DNA of 64,000 nucleotides from Mycobacterium sp. PSTR-4-N (lineage in GTDB: Bacteria > Actinomycetota > Actinomycetes > Mycobacteriales > Mycobacteriaceae), in contig NZ_JAKRFN010000006.1 of the NCBI RefSeq assembly GCF_022348085.1, forward strand, positions 124,001 to 188,000. Reading direction: 5' to 3'. Position numbers and translations under genes: made by a program. Under the pieces are notes generated by a model, which was not told where the DNA came from, searched no databases, and was given only the letters and a program-made list of their open reading frames with translations. Shown piece after piece: positions 48,516 through 59,700 of the stretch. Position 1 is the first letter of the stretch, and each line of letters opens with the position of its first letter.

Positions 48516-50646
48516 TGAGCCCACCCTCCAACTGTCGGATGTAGGTAACCCCGAAAGCGACCACCTGTCTGAACTCTTGGCGGCGGGCTCCGATGTCGAA
48601 CTGGCTGCCGGACCCCTTCTGGAAGATATCGAGTCCACGGCCCAGGAGGATCTTCCAGCCGTTGTCAGCCCGAATGGATCGGTCATGAATGGACGGGTCC
48701 CAATGAACGTCGAATTTGATCCCGACAGTGGCGGCTCCGTCCTGAATGTCTTTGAGCATCAACAGATGCTGCCTCTGAAACTCGCCGGTGTCCTCCTTGG
48801 TCACCAACGTCACCGCAATTTCGTCGGCAGGGTCCTTCGCTGAAGCCAGCAGGCCGAGGAGATCGACGAGGTTGCGACCTTGGTGCGGCAGACGGATATA
48901 CGGATCGACGATGGTGATCTCTGTTGCGCCGCGGAGGTACGGAAGCAGCAGCGTTTCGTAGGAGACGCCGCGTTGGTTCTCCTGAAATTCGCGGTGGCCC
49001 TCGCAGAGTCGCTCCGGTTTCGGCGTCGTATCGACCGTCGGCGGCGTAACTGGGACCTCGGGGTCTTGGACCGTGGTGCCCGACGAGTCCTCGTTCTCGT
49101 CATCGTCGGACTGCAGCCGGCGGTAGTACCTCGGGTACTCGTCTTCTTCGAGCGTGGTGACGGCATGCCATTCGTCGGCCTTGTCGAGGTAGCCGAATTT
49201 AACGTTGGCCATCGTGGTGTCGATTCGCAGGATCTGGTCCTTGACCCGCTTACGGCCTTCAATAGCGAACCGGAGTATCTCTTCGACCTCCTCCTTCGTC
49301 GCTTCCCCGTGTGGGAAGAGGATCTTTGAAAGTCCGGAGAACGTCTTGTGGATGCCATCGCGGTCACGGGTGGAGATATCAGAGCCCAGGGTGAAGTGCT
49401 GCTGGTAGCGGTCCGAGTAGTCGGCGTCTCGCATGGACTTGAGTACTTCGGCGATGTAGTCGACGACGAATCCATAACCTTCGGAGAACATCTCGCCCCT
49501 GATGGTGTCGACTTCCCAGCCGGGGATGTAGTAGTGCAGGCGGTCGAGGTAGGCGGAGTCGTGGTAGCTCTCTGGTAGCTCGTCGAACAGGTCGGAGTTC
49601 TTGAGCATGAAGGGCACGGTGTGTGATGTGTTGCCGACGAACACCATTGAGGCCTCTGCGCCGAGAGTCTCGACACCGCGGGAGAACGACTTGTTCGCCA
49701 TGTAGTTCTTCATGATGTCCACGAGTGCTTTGTCAGTGCGCTTCTTCTTGCCCGCGAACTCGTCGAAGGCGACGACGTCCCAGTAGCCGACCAAGCCGAG
49801 GCGGCCATTGGAGTTGTTGACGAAAAGCTTTGGGACGGTGACTTCGCCACCGGAGATCAGCATGCCGTGTGGCGAGAACTCGGAGAAGATGTGCGATTTC
49901 CCCGTGCCCTTCGGCCCGAGCTCGACGAGATTGTAGTTGCGCTCGACGAAAGGGATGAGACGAACGAGCTGAAGGAGCTTGGCGCGACGGCCGAACATCT
50001 CTGGGTTGAACCCTATCGACTGAATCAACAGGTCGACCCATTCGTCGGTACTTAGTTCGCGCCGGGCGGTGATATAGCCGTCGAAGTCAAAGTTGGACAG
50101 CTGGATCGGTTTGATCGACCCTAGGATCCACGGCACGACCTTGGCGTTGTCGCTGTGGAAGTACTCGATGTCGCAGATGCACCACACGCCACCGACGAGC
50201 AGCTTCGGGTGGGCCTTGATGGTGGCCGACTCAACGAGGACCTGCTTGATGCCGAGGTTGGCGAACGTGGCCTCGTAGACGTCGTCCTTATCGTTGAGGC
50301 TCACGGTGACCTTATCGATGATCTTGTAGCGCCCGCGTTCTTTGATCGTCGACTTCACCAGTTCGGACTGGTTCCGGTGAACGTAATGATCGGCAAGGAT
50401 CTGCCGGACTGTGTCGATGCCGGCCTGGATGGTGGCTTCGTCGTCCGAGGCGGCGTACTGACCGAGTAGGTACTCCAACACGTACGACGGGACGATTGCG
50501 TTGCCCTTCACAGCCTTGACCAAGTCCTTGCGTACGACGACTCCGGCGAAGTGCTCATTGATCTTGCGGTCGAGCGCCGACTGCGCCGGCGGTTCAGGAG
50601 CCCCGTCCTCCACGGCGTCCACGCTTAGCTCACCCACTTCGCTCAT
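48508..50646 (-). CDS. brxL: BREX Lon-like protein BrxL
   Basis: 712 residues from ATG 50646, which has AAGGAAGG six bases upstream (a GTG at 50649 is too close). An N-terminal domain is followed by an AAA+ core with Walker A ELGPKGTGKSH (242-252) and Walker B-like DVVAFDEFAGK; the C-terminal part (about 560-700) holds a Lon-like or PLD/MIT_C-type region (EITIVDPYIRLPHQGRN). In type 1 BREX it is needed for phage exclusion, not for host modification. Starts 12 nt after pglZ and overlaps the SIR2 start by 8 nt. Confidence 0.93.
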   Translation of the reverse strand: MSEVGELSVDAVEDGAPEPPAQSALDRKINEHFAGVVVRKDLVKAVKGNAIVPSYVLEYLLGQYAASDDEATIQAGIDTVRQILADHYVHRNQSELVKSTIKERGRYKIIDKVTVSLNDKDDVYEATFANLGIKQVLVESATIKAHPKLLVGGVWCICDIEYFHSDNAKVVPWILGSIKPIQLSNFDFDGYITARRELSTDEWVDLLIQSIGFNPEMFGRRAKLLQLVRLIPFVERNYNLVELGPKGTGKSHIFSEFSPHGMLISGGEVTVPKLFVNNSNGRLGLVGYWDVVAFDEFAGKKKRTDKALVDIMKNYMANKSFSRGVETLGAEASMVFVGNTSHTVPFMLKNSDLFDELPESYHDSAYLDRLHYYIPGWEVDTIRGEMFSEGYGFVVDYIAEVLKSMRDADYSDRYQQHFTLGSDISTRDRDGIHKTFSGLSKILFPHGEATKEEVEEILRFAIEGRKRVKDQILRIDTTMANVKFGYLDKADEWHAVTTLEEDEYPRYYRRLQSDDDENEDSSGTTVQDPEVPVTPPTVDTTPKPERLCEGHREFQENQRGVSYETLLLPYLRGATEITIVDPYIRLPHQGRNLVDLLGLLASAKDPADEIAVTLVTKEDTGEFQRQHLLMLKDIQDGAATVGIKFDVHWDPSIHDRSIRADNGWKILLGRGLDIFQKGSGSQFDIGARRQEFRQVVAFGVTYIRQLEGGLNA

Positions 50647-50658
50647 CACGTACCTTCC

Positions 50659-53148
50659 TTAGAAGTCGAAATCCGAGGCAAACGACCGCTTTAGCGTGTA
50701 TATCGCCTTGGCGTAGACGCGCCATTGGTTGGTGTTTGGGATGCGCTCTTCGAGCCGGAACTCGACCGCACGGTTGTTGTAGTCGTTGGCGTCCTGGCTG
50801 AGCAGCATGTGGGCGCTTTGATAACGGTCCCGCTTGTCGGTTGAGGATTGATCGAAAGTCAACTCAGCTTGGTTCGAGATCAGGGTCTCCCCTACGTAGA
50901 GCCCGGCACGGACGGTGCGAGGCTGCACCTTGTCGCTCACCGGTTCGGACTGGAACAAGCGAACGACGACCTGCCCCGTGGTGATCTTGTCGGACTCCGG
51001 CCACACCTCGACGTTGACCAACCGGGTATCGGTTTTGCGCTTCTTGTTGACAGCGAGCACCGGTACGACGACTTCCTGAAGTGTGGAGCCGCCGTGGACG
51101 AATCGCGTGCCTCCGCCAGGTAGCCGAAGTCGATGAATCGACTTGGGGATCTGAACCTCGAAGTCGCTGCCGAGGTTGAGTTGTGCAGACGTGAATGTGT
51201 TGAAGGCCATGTCGATCTTGAGGCCGCGCCCGAGGATATAGCGGCGGTTGACCACCTTGATGTCGTCGCCCTGCGGCTTCGTCGAGAGGAAGAACGAATC
51301 AGCGAGGGCGTCGTCTTGAAACAGGAATCCATGGTCGGCCGTGATGAAGATGTTCGTGGCGTTGGCATTAGCCAACTTCTTTACGAGGTCGATGATGTCC
51401 CGCAGGGTGTCCTCCGCGGCTTCGAAGACCTGCCGCTCGGAGATCGGGTCATCTCCGATCTTGTCGATCCGATTGTGGTAGACGTACAGCACTCGATTCG
51501 ATTTGAAGAGTGCGCGCCGTTCGTCGCCGGTCATCCCTCTGAACTGCTCAGCCTGAATTGCTGAACCGCCCACGTTCTCAAGGATTTTGCCACGGAAGGC
51601 AGTTCCGTTGGTGGGCTGGCCGTCCGCCAGCACTGTCTTCGCGTCATCGGAGTGCTTAAGCGTGGTGTGCGGCAGCAGTGCTGCCATTCCCAGTTGTGTA
51701 TAGCTGGGCAGCACGCCTAGGACCGCATCGAGTGAGGCGTCGAAACGATCCTCCTGACGGATGCGCGACCCGAGCTCCTCGGCCACCTCGTAGCGCAGCG
51801 CGTCGGAGATGATGACGACCGCCTTCTTGTCACCGTCGCGTACCAGCGGCTCGACGTAGTCGGCGTAGAAGGAGGTCTGCGATCGCAATACGGACGACGT
51901 CCACGCGTCCGCGTCGTCGACCTTCTGCTGCCAAGAATTGCCCAGCTCGTAGACGAATGTGTTGGTATAGCGCTTCTCGACCTGCTCACGCAGCGGTCCC
52001 AGCGGATGCGGGCCCTCGTAAGTCCTATACGCAAAGGTGAACTGTCGATAGAGCTGGTCGATACGGAACCATTCGCGGCGGTACCGCTCCAATGCATCGT
52101 CGAACGACTGCGCAACGAAGTTCAGCGACACCAGTTCGGCCAGCAACTCCGACGCGCTGGCGATCGCCGTGTAGAGCTGCTTATAACCATCGACCCACAC
52201 GCTGCTCTGCCGCGCACGCACGACCTCGGCGACCTCGCGCGCGGTGACGGTTCGCTCGGCCACCGCGCTTGCCAGGTCGCTGAGGATCTTCTGGTCAGTC
52301 TCTTCGAACAGGTCGACCGACACGAGGTCGCGGAAGCTGGCGTCTTCGATGGCGGAGGCGTAATCGAGGTCGGCGGCCGCGCGCTTGGCCAGCGTGGCGA
52401 GCGCATCCTGGCTGCGCCGGTCGTTGCGGAGGCTCGCGAAGTCGAGCTGGATGTTCCGCAGGCCGCCCGGTCGTTCCGATGCGAAGCCGTCAATCGCCTT
52501 CCGGAAGGTCCACAGTACAAAGTCCTCTACGCTTGGTGTTGGAGACTCATATCCGTAGATGGAGGCGACGCCGCGCCAGAAGAAATCGTCGAGTTCATAG
52601 TCGACGAGGGCGTCGTACTTCGTCCGATTGTCCTTCGCGTTCTCAACGAGGAGCGTCCGGGTGACCTCCAACAGACTGTGCGAATCCTTCACCCCGAGCA
52701 CCACCGCGGTCATTTTGGCGCGCAAGACTGTTGGGTCGTCATCGGGATTCAGTAACGCCTTCAGACTCTGAACGCGTCTGGCCGCATTGAAGAACTTCTC
52801 ATGCGCCTGGACGACCTCGTCGATCCCGTCGGCGGTGAGCCCGAGGTCTTGGGCGACCAACGACGTGCGGTCCGCCGTGAAGACCCCGTAGGCCAACTCC
52901 AGATCGAGGAGCCAGTTGCCGATTCCATTGGGAACATGTCCGGAGCGGTACACAAGAAACTTGCCCATCGGCTCGTCGTGCAGCAACCGCTGCTTGATGG
53001 CGTACTCATTGTCGGCGACGCGGATCGTCTCCACACCCACCAAGTCGAGGGCGTCGAGGTCCGCGGCGTATTGGCCGTCGGGATCGTGCCAGAACACGAC
53101 CCGCGTACCTTCAAACCGACGCAGGAGGTGATCGCGAACGCCACTCAC
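50659..53148 (-). CDS. pglZ: BREX phosphatase-fold protein PglZ
   Basis: 829 residues from GTG 53148 (VSGVRDHLLRRFEGTRVVFW), the family's usual beginning and length; an in-frame ATG at 53196 lies inside the upstream palindrome region and lacks a ribosome site. The PglZ domain carries the alkaline-phosphatase-like metal motifs VVIISDALRYEVAEELGSR and ITADHGFLFQDD. Core subunit of all BREX systems. Separated from pglX by 75 nt that contain a palindrome, the only notable gap in the block after brxA. Confidence 0.93.
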   Translation of the reverse strand: MSGVRDHLLRRFEGTRVVFWHDPDGQYAADLDALDLVGVETIRVADNEYAIKQRLLHDEPMGKFLVYRSGHVPNGIGNWLLDLELAYGVFTADRTSLVAQDLGLTADGIDEVVQAHEKFFNAARRVQSLKALLNPDDDPTVLRAKMTAVVLGVKDSHSLLEVTRTLLVENAKDNRTKYDALVDYELDDFFWRGVASIYGYESPTPSVEDFVLWTFRKAIDGFASERPGGLRNIQLDFASLRNDRRSQDALATLAKRAAADLDYASAIEDASFRDLVSVDLFEETDQKILSDLASAVAERTVTAREVAEVVRARQSSVWVDGYKQLYTAIASASELLAELVSLNFVAQSFDDALERYRREWFRIDQLYRQFTFAYRTYEGPHPLGPLREQVEKRYTNTFVYELGNSWQQKVDDADAWTSSVLRSQTSFYADYVEPLVRDGDKKAVVIISDALRYEVAEELGSRIRQEDRFDASLDAVLGVLPSYTQLGMAALLPHTTLKHSDDAKTVLADGQPTNGTAFRGKILENVGGSAIQAEQFRGMTGDERRALFKSNRVLYVYHNRIDKIGDDPISERQVFEAAEDTLRDIIDLVKKLANANATNIFITADHGFLFQDDALADSFFLSTKPQGDDIKVVNRRYILGRGLKIDMAFNTFTSAQLNLGSDFEVQIPKSIHRLRLPGGGTRFVHGGSTLQEVVVPVLAVNKKRKTDTRLVNVEVWPESDKITTGQVVVRLFQSEPVSDKVQPRTVRAGLYVGETLISNQAELTFDQSSTDKRDRYQSAHMLLSQDANDYNNRAVEFRLEERIPNTNQWRVYAKAIYTLKRSFASDFDF

Positions 53149-53160
53149 AGGAGACCTCGG

Positions 53161-53179
53161 ATGCTCCAAATGGGAGCAT
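53161..53179. promoter_or_regulatory. palindrome between pglX and pglZ
   Basis: ATGCTCC (53161-53167) and GGAGCAT (53173-53179) are perfect 7-bp inverted arms around 5 nt, 12 nt upstream of the pglZ start. Could be an operator, an mRNA hairpin that lowers PglZ relative to PglX, or an internal promoter element. Confidence 0.5.
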
Positions 53180-53223
53180 GGACTTGTGCGGTCCACATCA
53201 GTGGGCCCCGCTTATCAGGATCG

Positions 53224-56200
53224 TCATTCGGCCACATCCAGCCCGGGAATCTTCTTCAGCGCGGCGCCGAACTTCGGGTAGTTCACTCTTACGCCGTCGT
53301 CCAAATCGATCTCAATCTGCTTGGACGCCAACGGGTAAAGCACATCGTGCTCATACTCCTCGAGCTCCAGCAGCACCTTGCGGAGCCTGTCGGCTTCCTT
53401 GAGCGCAGCGGCCTGCTCCCGAGGCGTACCACCGCCGGCGAGGCGCTCATGATGCTGGAGGCTGGCACCCAGCTTGGCCTTGTACTCGCGCAGGTACTCG
53501 TTCAACACAGTCGATACGGTTGACGGCGTGTAGCGGTGCATGTAGACGAGCGCGTTGAACGAGCCCTTCGGACTGGAGAACAACCAGTAGATTGGGCGCT
53601 TCTTGTACCGCTGAACGTGTTCCTTATAGAAGGACTTCACGAAGTAGTCGCGTAAGTCCTTCACCCCGATCGCCTCAGTGACGAACCGAAGATTTTGCTC
53701 GAAATGCTGATCGCCGAAGGCCGCACGGAGGAACTTGCGGAACCGCACGACGACGTCATCCTCAAACCAGTCACCGTCGACAATCGGGATTACGTTATCC
53801 GCGTCGGGCACGAAGGACGGCGTTGGCACCTCCGTGAAGTAGTCTCTCAAAGTCGAGCCCTGGTCGGCCAGGATCAGACCTGCCTTGTCCAGGCTGTATC
53901 GACCGAACATGCAACCAACGGCATAGGAAACGAGATCCGCAGCACGGGAAGATTGCACGAGCGCGGCATATTCGTTTTCACTTTTACCTGGACCAAATCG
54001 AAATTCAGGATTAGCCGAAATTGAAACCTTATGTCTGGCGACCCCAGCATCGAACTCACCAGTCAGCTCATATAGTTGTAACAAAATTGCGTTATTCTCT
54101 TCTTCAAGCCGTCGCACCTCCTCGGCTAGTTGAAGTTCCGCATTCCTCTGCGCCTCGAAAGCAACCTCTAACTTCGTCTCCGAACCAGCAGGTACAGGGC
54201 AGTAAGCTGGACCCACAAAGCCCCATGATGTTTCTGCGGCGTCCCAGTCATCGCGGGAAATATTGATAAGACGTTCGCAAATTTCCCTTACACGCCCGCT
54301 GCTTTCTGGAATCAATGGAAGCGACGCGATCTGACCAGACTCGAAATTCATTGTCGGGGATAGCGCGCCGAGCAGCTTTTCTGCCACCACCGAGTTGCAG
54401 AAAGCCAGAGCATCGTGAAGGTGTCCCGACCCATGAGTGAACATGGCCGTACCAGCGACATCGAATATGAACCCACTCGGATAAAACCGAAACGACGGCA
54501 ACGCGCTGCTGACCTTTCCCCAAGACACCATCGGCTCAAAGTAGTGGGTTCGCCCTCGGGGAAACGCGCGGCCGTGTGCAATTACGTCTCTACCGTCGCC
54601 CTCCCAATTGATCACGAACTCTGCGTTGCCATACCATTTCCGATAACCCCCGCCTTTGTTGTATGGGAACCACTTGGCACCGCTTGCTGTCGCCACCGAC
54701 GCACTGGTCGCTACGAGCGACAGTCGCGCATGCGAAATCTCATACCATAAACGTAGAAAGCGTGCGTTCTCACCGGTTGTCATCCCATTAATTGCGGCAA
54801 AATCAGCCGCCAACGGCGTTCCTGCCGTGAAGCACCGCCGAACAGCCGGACTGAGCCAATAAGCTATTACCGCGCCTGGCAGCACTGACAATTCCGCATT
54901 CTTCAAGTCATACCGGTTTTCCGATTGCTGGCCCTCCGCTATTCTGCGCAGTTCATGGGCCTTGATGGACTCGTTGGCGCCCTTGACAAGGCGTAAATAG
55001 GTTCCATGAGAAAGTTCGGTTGAATGTCCAGTTCGAATTACGAACGCGGTGGTGGACAGCACCTTACTATTGATGGTGTCGAAAGCGAAGTTACCGAAAT
55101 GCGCCATCAACGACAGCGCGTGTTCATCCATTACTCGACGGCGCAGCGTCACAAACGACGACAGAAAGAGCCATGATTGCATAGTGATCATCGCCACCCA
55201 GCCACCGGGAAGCGACAAGCTCAGATTGCGTTCGATAAACGCCGCGAAGAGGTCTGCCTTAGAGTCCGGAAAGAATTGCTTGACAAACTCAGATAATCCC
55301 GCATTCATGTTGCCGCCTACCATGTAGGGCGGGTTAGCGACGGTCACGTGGTACGTGGGTGACAAATACCTCGCCTGCACCAGTACTCGTTGAGCTCGGT
55401 CATACAAGTCTGATGCTAGAAGATCTTCGCGGCGCGAAAGGGTCTGGTCGATGTGTCGTTGAAGGGGTTCGACGAGCGCATCGTCCGGGCGGATAAGGGC
55501 CCCATAGATATCAGCGTGCTGGAACTGATTCCAGAATGCTTCCTCGGCGACACGGTCACCATGCCGGCTAGTAAGTTCGGCAAGCTCGACAATCGTAAAG
55601 GCGACGGGTTCCAGCACGCAGACGTTGGGGTGAAGCTGTTTGGTGAAAAACGTCCGTTGACGGGCGCGCGCCTTCATGGTCAGCGCGAATGCAGCTAAGG
55701 CACCAGCGCGGCGGTCGATCTCGGTGCCAAATAGATTGTTCTTCAGGACAAGTCCCGGGATCTCGGCTGACGCGTAGCCTTCTTCTTCGTAAATGGCACA
55801 GAGCAGATCGAAGGCGTAGGTGAGCATATGGCCGGATCCGCAAGCTGGGTCGATGACCTTGAGGTCCTCGGGGCTGTTGATCAGAAGGAATTCGGTCTCG
55901 ATGTCGACCGGGGCTATGTAGTACTGCATCTGGTCGACTAAGCGTGACGTCGGGTGGTTGAGCATCCAGAGGCGGCCGAGTGAGTTCTCAACGAGGTAGC
56001 GGACTATCCAGTGCGGGGTGAAGAGCTGTGTTGCAGCGGGAATTTCTGCAGCGCCGGCCTTCTGGTTCTGCTTGAAGCCAGCGAAGACTTCGTCTTTCCG
56101 CTCCGAGATGTAGAACTGGTACAGCCAACCAATCACCTCGACGTCCTGGCACGCGTCAGTGGTCAGGACCTTGACCGCACGGTTCAGCACCGAATCGTCT

Positions 56201-56742
56201 GCGAGCAAACTGGCCGGGATGAGCAACTCGGTGAAGTCGCCTTCGCGTTCGAACATGAATGGCATAGAGCGGTTCCAATGACGGCAGTACTCAGCGAGCA
56301 ACAGCGCGTATGCCTCGCCCTGCGGGTCGTCACTGCGTAGTGCTCCGTTGAGCAACCCCGCGACAATTTCGCGGGCGTGCTGACTGACCACTTCGGGGTC
56401 GATGTTGGCTCGCTTGGCCTCGGCGAGGATCTCTGGCTGGCCAACGTCAACTCCGGCTTGGGGCGAGACGACTCCGATTCCGGTGTAGCCGTTGGCATCC
56501 ATAAAGCGCAGAGCGATGATCCGGTTGAACCAGGTGTACGCGACTCTGTCCGCCACGGCCGATCGCCCCTTGTCGCCACCGCCCGCAGCATTGACGGCTC
56601 TTTCGAGGGCGGCAACAACATTGGACTGCTCGACGCGTGCCGGCGAAGCCGGGGCCAGCACGACAGCGATGCGTGCGGTGACCTCGCGAATGAGTGCAGT
56701 ACGCGCCCACGTCGCAAAAGATTTCAGCGAGGCAGTCTCCAT
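53224..56742 (-). CDS. pglX: BREX-1 DNA adenine methyltransferase PglX
   Basis: 1172 residues, class I adenine-N6 methyltransferase. SAM motif DPACGSGH (298-305), catalytic NPPY (470-473) and helical C-terminal parts. It methylates one strand of a short non-palindromic site on host DNA so that BREX spares it; the site depends on the target recognition part after NPPY. Translation starts in a TGATG overlap with brxC. Sequence coding for about residues 470-957 (55,330 to 53,870) is visibly AT-richer than both ends: 25 of 60 G+C at 54061-54120 against 35 of 60 at 53461-53520 and at 55621-55680, suggesting a swapped specificity module. Confidence 0.94.
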   Translation of the reverse strand: METASLKSFATWARTALIREVTARIAVVLAPASPARVEQSNVVAALERAVNAAGGGDKGRSAVADRVAYTWFNRIIALRFMDANGYTGIGVVSPQAGVDVGQPEILAEAKRANIDPEVVSQHAREIVAGLLNGALRSDDPQGEAYALLLAEYCRHWNRSMPFMFEREGDFTELLIPASLLADDSVLNRAVKVLTTDACQDVEVIGWLYQFYISERKDEVFAGFKQNQKAGAAEIPAATQLFTPHWIVRYLVENSLGRLWMLNHPTSRLVDQMQYYIAPVDIETEFLLINSPEDLKVIDPACGSGHMLTYAFDLLCAIYEEEGYASAEIPGLVLKNNLFGTEIDRRAGALAAFALTMKARARQRTFFTKQLHPNVCVLEPVAFTIVELAELTSRHGDRVAEEAFWNQFQHADIYGALIRPDDALVEPLQRHIDQTLSRREDLLASDLYDRAQRVLVQARYLSPTYHVTVANPPYMVGGNMNAGLSEFVKQFFPDSKADLFAAFIERNLSLSLPGGWVAMITMQSWLFLSSFVTLRRRVMDEHALSLMAHFGNFAFDTINSKVLSTTAFVIRTGHSTELSHGTYLRLVKGANESIKAHELRRIAEGQQSENRYDLKNAELSVLPGAVIAYWLSPAVRRCFTAGTPLAADFAAINGMTTGENARFLRLWYEISHARLSLVATSASVATASGAKWFPYNKGGGYRKWYGNAEFVINWEGDGRDVIAHGRAFPRGRTHYFEPMVSWGKVSSALPSFRFYPSGFIFDVAGTAMFTHGSGHLHDALAFCNSVVAEKLLGALSPTMNFESGQIASLPLIPESSGRVREICERLINISRDDWDAAETSWGFVGPAYCPVPAGSETKLEVAFEAQRNAELQLAEEVRRLEEENNAILLQLYELTGEFDAGVARHKVSISANPEFRFGPGKSENEYAALVQSSRAADLVSYAVGCMFGRYSLDKAGLILADQGSTLRDYFTEVPTPSFVPDADNVIPIVDGDWFEDDVVVRFRKFLRAAFGDQHFEQNLRFVTEAIGVKDLRDYFVKSFYKEHVQRYKKRPIYWLFSSPKGSFNALVYMHRYTPSTVSTVLNEYLREYKAKLGASLQHHERLAGGGTPREQAAALKEADRLRKVLLELEEYEHDVLYPLASKQIEIDLDDGVRVNYPKFGAALKKIPGLDVAE

Positions 56743-59700
56743 CAGAGTGAGATTCGCTTTCCGTCGTCCAGCGTTCTGAGCAGGGCAGCACGGAGTGCCG
56801 TGAGGTAGTTGTCGACGTCGTGTTCTGTTTCGAGTACACCGGTCACTCCAGCCACGACCACCGACTTGACAGCCACTGTCTGCTGCAGGGGCGGACCATT
56901 GCCCCCGCCCTGTTGGGATCCGGCCAGTTGATCGAGCAGTGACGGGTACACGCTGGCCTCGAAGTCGGTTCCGATCTGCAGAATGAGTGCCACCTGGCTC
57001 TCCGTGCCGACTCGCGAGAGCGTTTGGTCAATCAACTGGAGAACGCCCTGTTGGGCTGCGGCCGTGGCCTTCTCGTAATAAGTGCTGTCGAGAAGCTCGG
57101 TCCTGCGTCCTTTAATCGAAGTGCTGACGTTGCTCCGGTTCGCGGTGACGACGTCCTCGATGCGGCTGCGGAGTTCGTCGGTGGCCTTCTTGAGCTGCGC
57201 CATCCGGTTGCCCCGGAAGGCATTCGGATCCGTGAGCCCAGCCCGGACGTCATCGACACTGCCCTTGGGCAGATACCTGAGGTTGCTGCTGTGTGCGGCG
57301 AGTAGTGCTACGGCCTCATCGTAGATCGCACTCTGCGCCCCATTCAGGAAAGACAGGATCGGGTCGACGGTGTCTTCCTTGGCGTCGAGCAGGTCATCGC
57401 CCAGGTTGAAGTCGCTGAGGTACCACTCGTCGGGCTTGCCTACCGCCTGGTCCAGCAAGCTGATGGGGCCGCCGAGTTGCTCCACGAACGGGTACTTCGA
57501 ACCAGTGGCGACCGCCTTTAGTTCGCCAAGCTTGCCCTTAAGCTTGTCGGCGCCGTGACGGGCCAGCTCGAGCGGATCCTTGGGCGCGTTCGCATCGTCG
57601 AAGAAGTCGGTGCAGAATCTCCGGAAGGCGGCGACTTTACGTTCGTCGAATATTTTCTGCGGAGCGACGACAGCGTGCGAATGCTTCTGCGTATTACGCA
57701 GCGCAGCAGCCACTTCGCTTCGCTTGAGGACGTTGCCGTCCACCGTCAGGGTTACCTTCGAGGCACCGATCAAGAAGGCCACGAATACCTCGATCGAGGC
57801 CAGGTCCCAACCGTAGGGCTTTGCCTGGAAGGTATCGACGATCGTCTTGACCGTGACCTGCTCCCCTTGTGCCTGCTTCCGCAGCATGAACGAAAGCACT
57901 TCCTCACCGGGAGTGGCGAGTTTCGTCCACGCCGCGGGGTCGAAGAGGCCGCTGTCCGGATTCGCCGCCCCTGCCACCTGCTGCTCGCCATAAGTGACGC
58001 CGTCGAGCAGTTTTAGTTGGGTGTAGGTTCGGCTAACGAGGTCCTGAAAGCCGTCGGTCACGCGGGCGAGCGCTTCCTGCGAGTTCACGGAGACTTCGGT
58101 GGCGTTGATGATCAGCGCAGCTTCGCCCACGGCACGGCGGATGCGCCCAATGAGTTCCTTCTCGCGTTCGACGTTCTGCGCGGCCTTCGAACGAAGGATC
58201 TGATCTTCGATCGCCGAAAGTGAGCTGGTCTGCTTGCGTTTCGTATATTTCTCCGTCTTGATGAGCAAGCGGAGATCCGCGAGCACGCGGGCGTCTGGTT
58301 CGAGGATGACGCGCAGTTCGTCCTTCCCGGCGCTGTGCATCCGCGTCTCGTCCGGCGTGAATGGATATTCCGGGGTGATGAAGTGAATTGATAGTTCCCG
58401 TTGAGGGCCATGCACCTGGTCGTCGAGTTTGAAGCCGAACGGGAAGTCCTGACCGTTCTTCGCATAGCGGAGTTTGTTGGTCTTGATGACGTCGCCGGAC
58501 AGCATCTTGAAGAGTCGTGTGCTCACCTCGGAGGAGTCGAAGTCGACGTTCTTGATCTCTTCTTCGATAACCTGCTCTTCGTTGGTCAGGTATTCGTAGA
58601 TGGTGCCGTTGCGCTGGACGTAAGTCTGCGCCTCTAGCAACGAGAGCGCTTCCTTGACCTCTGCGGACAAGGCGGGCAGATCGAGGCCGAAGCGGTCATA
58701 GACGAGCACCGTCAGGTTGCGCGGTGTGGCCTGGAAGCTCTCGACGTACTTGACGAGGAAGAGTGCCTTGAGGAGGCGGATCGCGAGTTGGTTATCGAGG
58801 TTCCGCTCAGCGACGTCTATGGAGCGCTGAGCCGCAGACTTCAACGACGCTCGGATACCGGCAAACATGTGATCGAAGGTGGCCAGGCGACCGACCTCCA
58901 CGTCACCGATATCCTTGGCGACCTGCTGGACGACGCCGAGCATCGACCGTTCGCCCACCGAGCTGTTGCGGCCCTCGAAGACGTTGTGGTCAGAGATGCC
59001 TTCGATTGCCGCTTGAAAGAGCGGGAACTGGTAGCTGACAAGAGGATAGGTGCCGACGAAGTGAGCTTTGTTGGCGTAGTTGCGGTAGCTCTTCGCCCCG
59101 TCGACGAAGTCGAACAGGGTCTTGAAGTTGGCCGACTCCCTGTCGTATATGGCGCTGAGCGCGGCGGCGCCTGCCGCGTTCTTCTCCAGTAGGCGCTTGC
59201 GGATGACTTCTTCGACGTCGGCGCTAGTGAGCTTCACACGAGTCTTGAAGCGCGCCTGAATCTTCGAGAAATCGTTGCCCTGTTGTTTAGTACGGTCTCC
59301 GACAACTTTGTCCATGTCTTCCTGCGACGTCACGAACACCCACGCGCGGCCCTGGCACTTGGTGTTAAGGGTCTCGGCAATCGTCTGGAGGTTGAGCATC
59401 AAATGGGTGTTCGAGCCGATGAACTGGCCCACCTCGTCGACGAAGAAGTTGAGCCGAAAGCCCGTGGGCTGCTTGTTGAGCCATGTTGTGATCTCCTCGG
59501 CGAAATCCTCGATGGAGACCGAGTATTCGTTGCGGTACTTGGTGAGGATGTTGGTCGGCGAGCCGCCCTGACCGCTAACCTCGGCATAGGCCGCGGCCAC
59601 GTTGGTCTCTTCGAGAACGCCCTCTTCGCGACCCTGGGCCCAGTCACGTCCGGAGATCCGCTGGTAGGCCTCCTTGAATGCTGCGTACTGACCGCGATTG

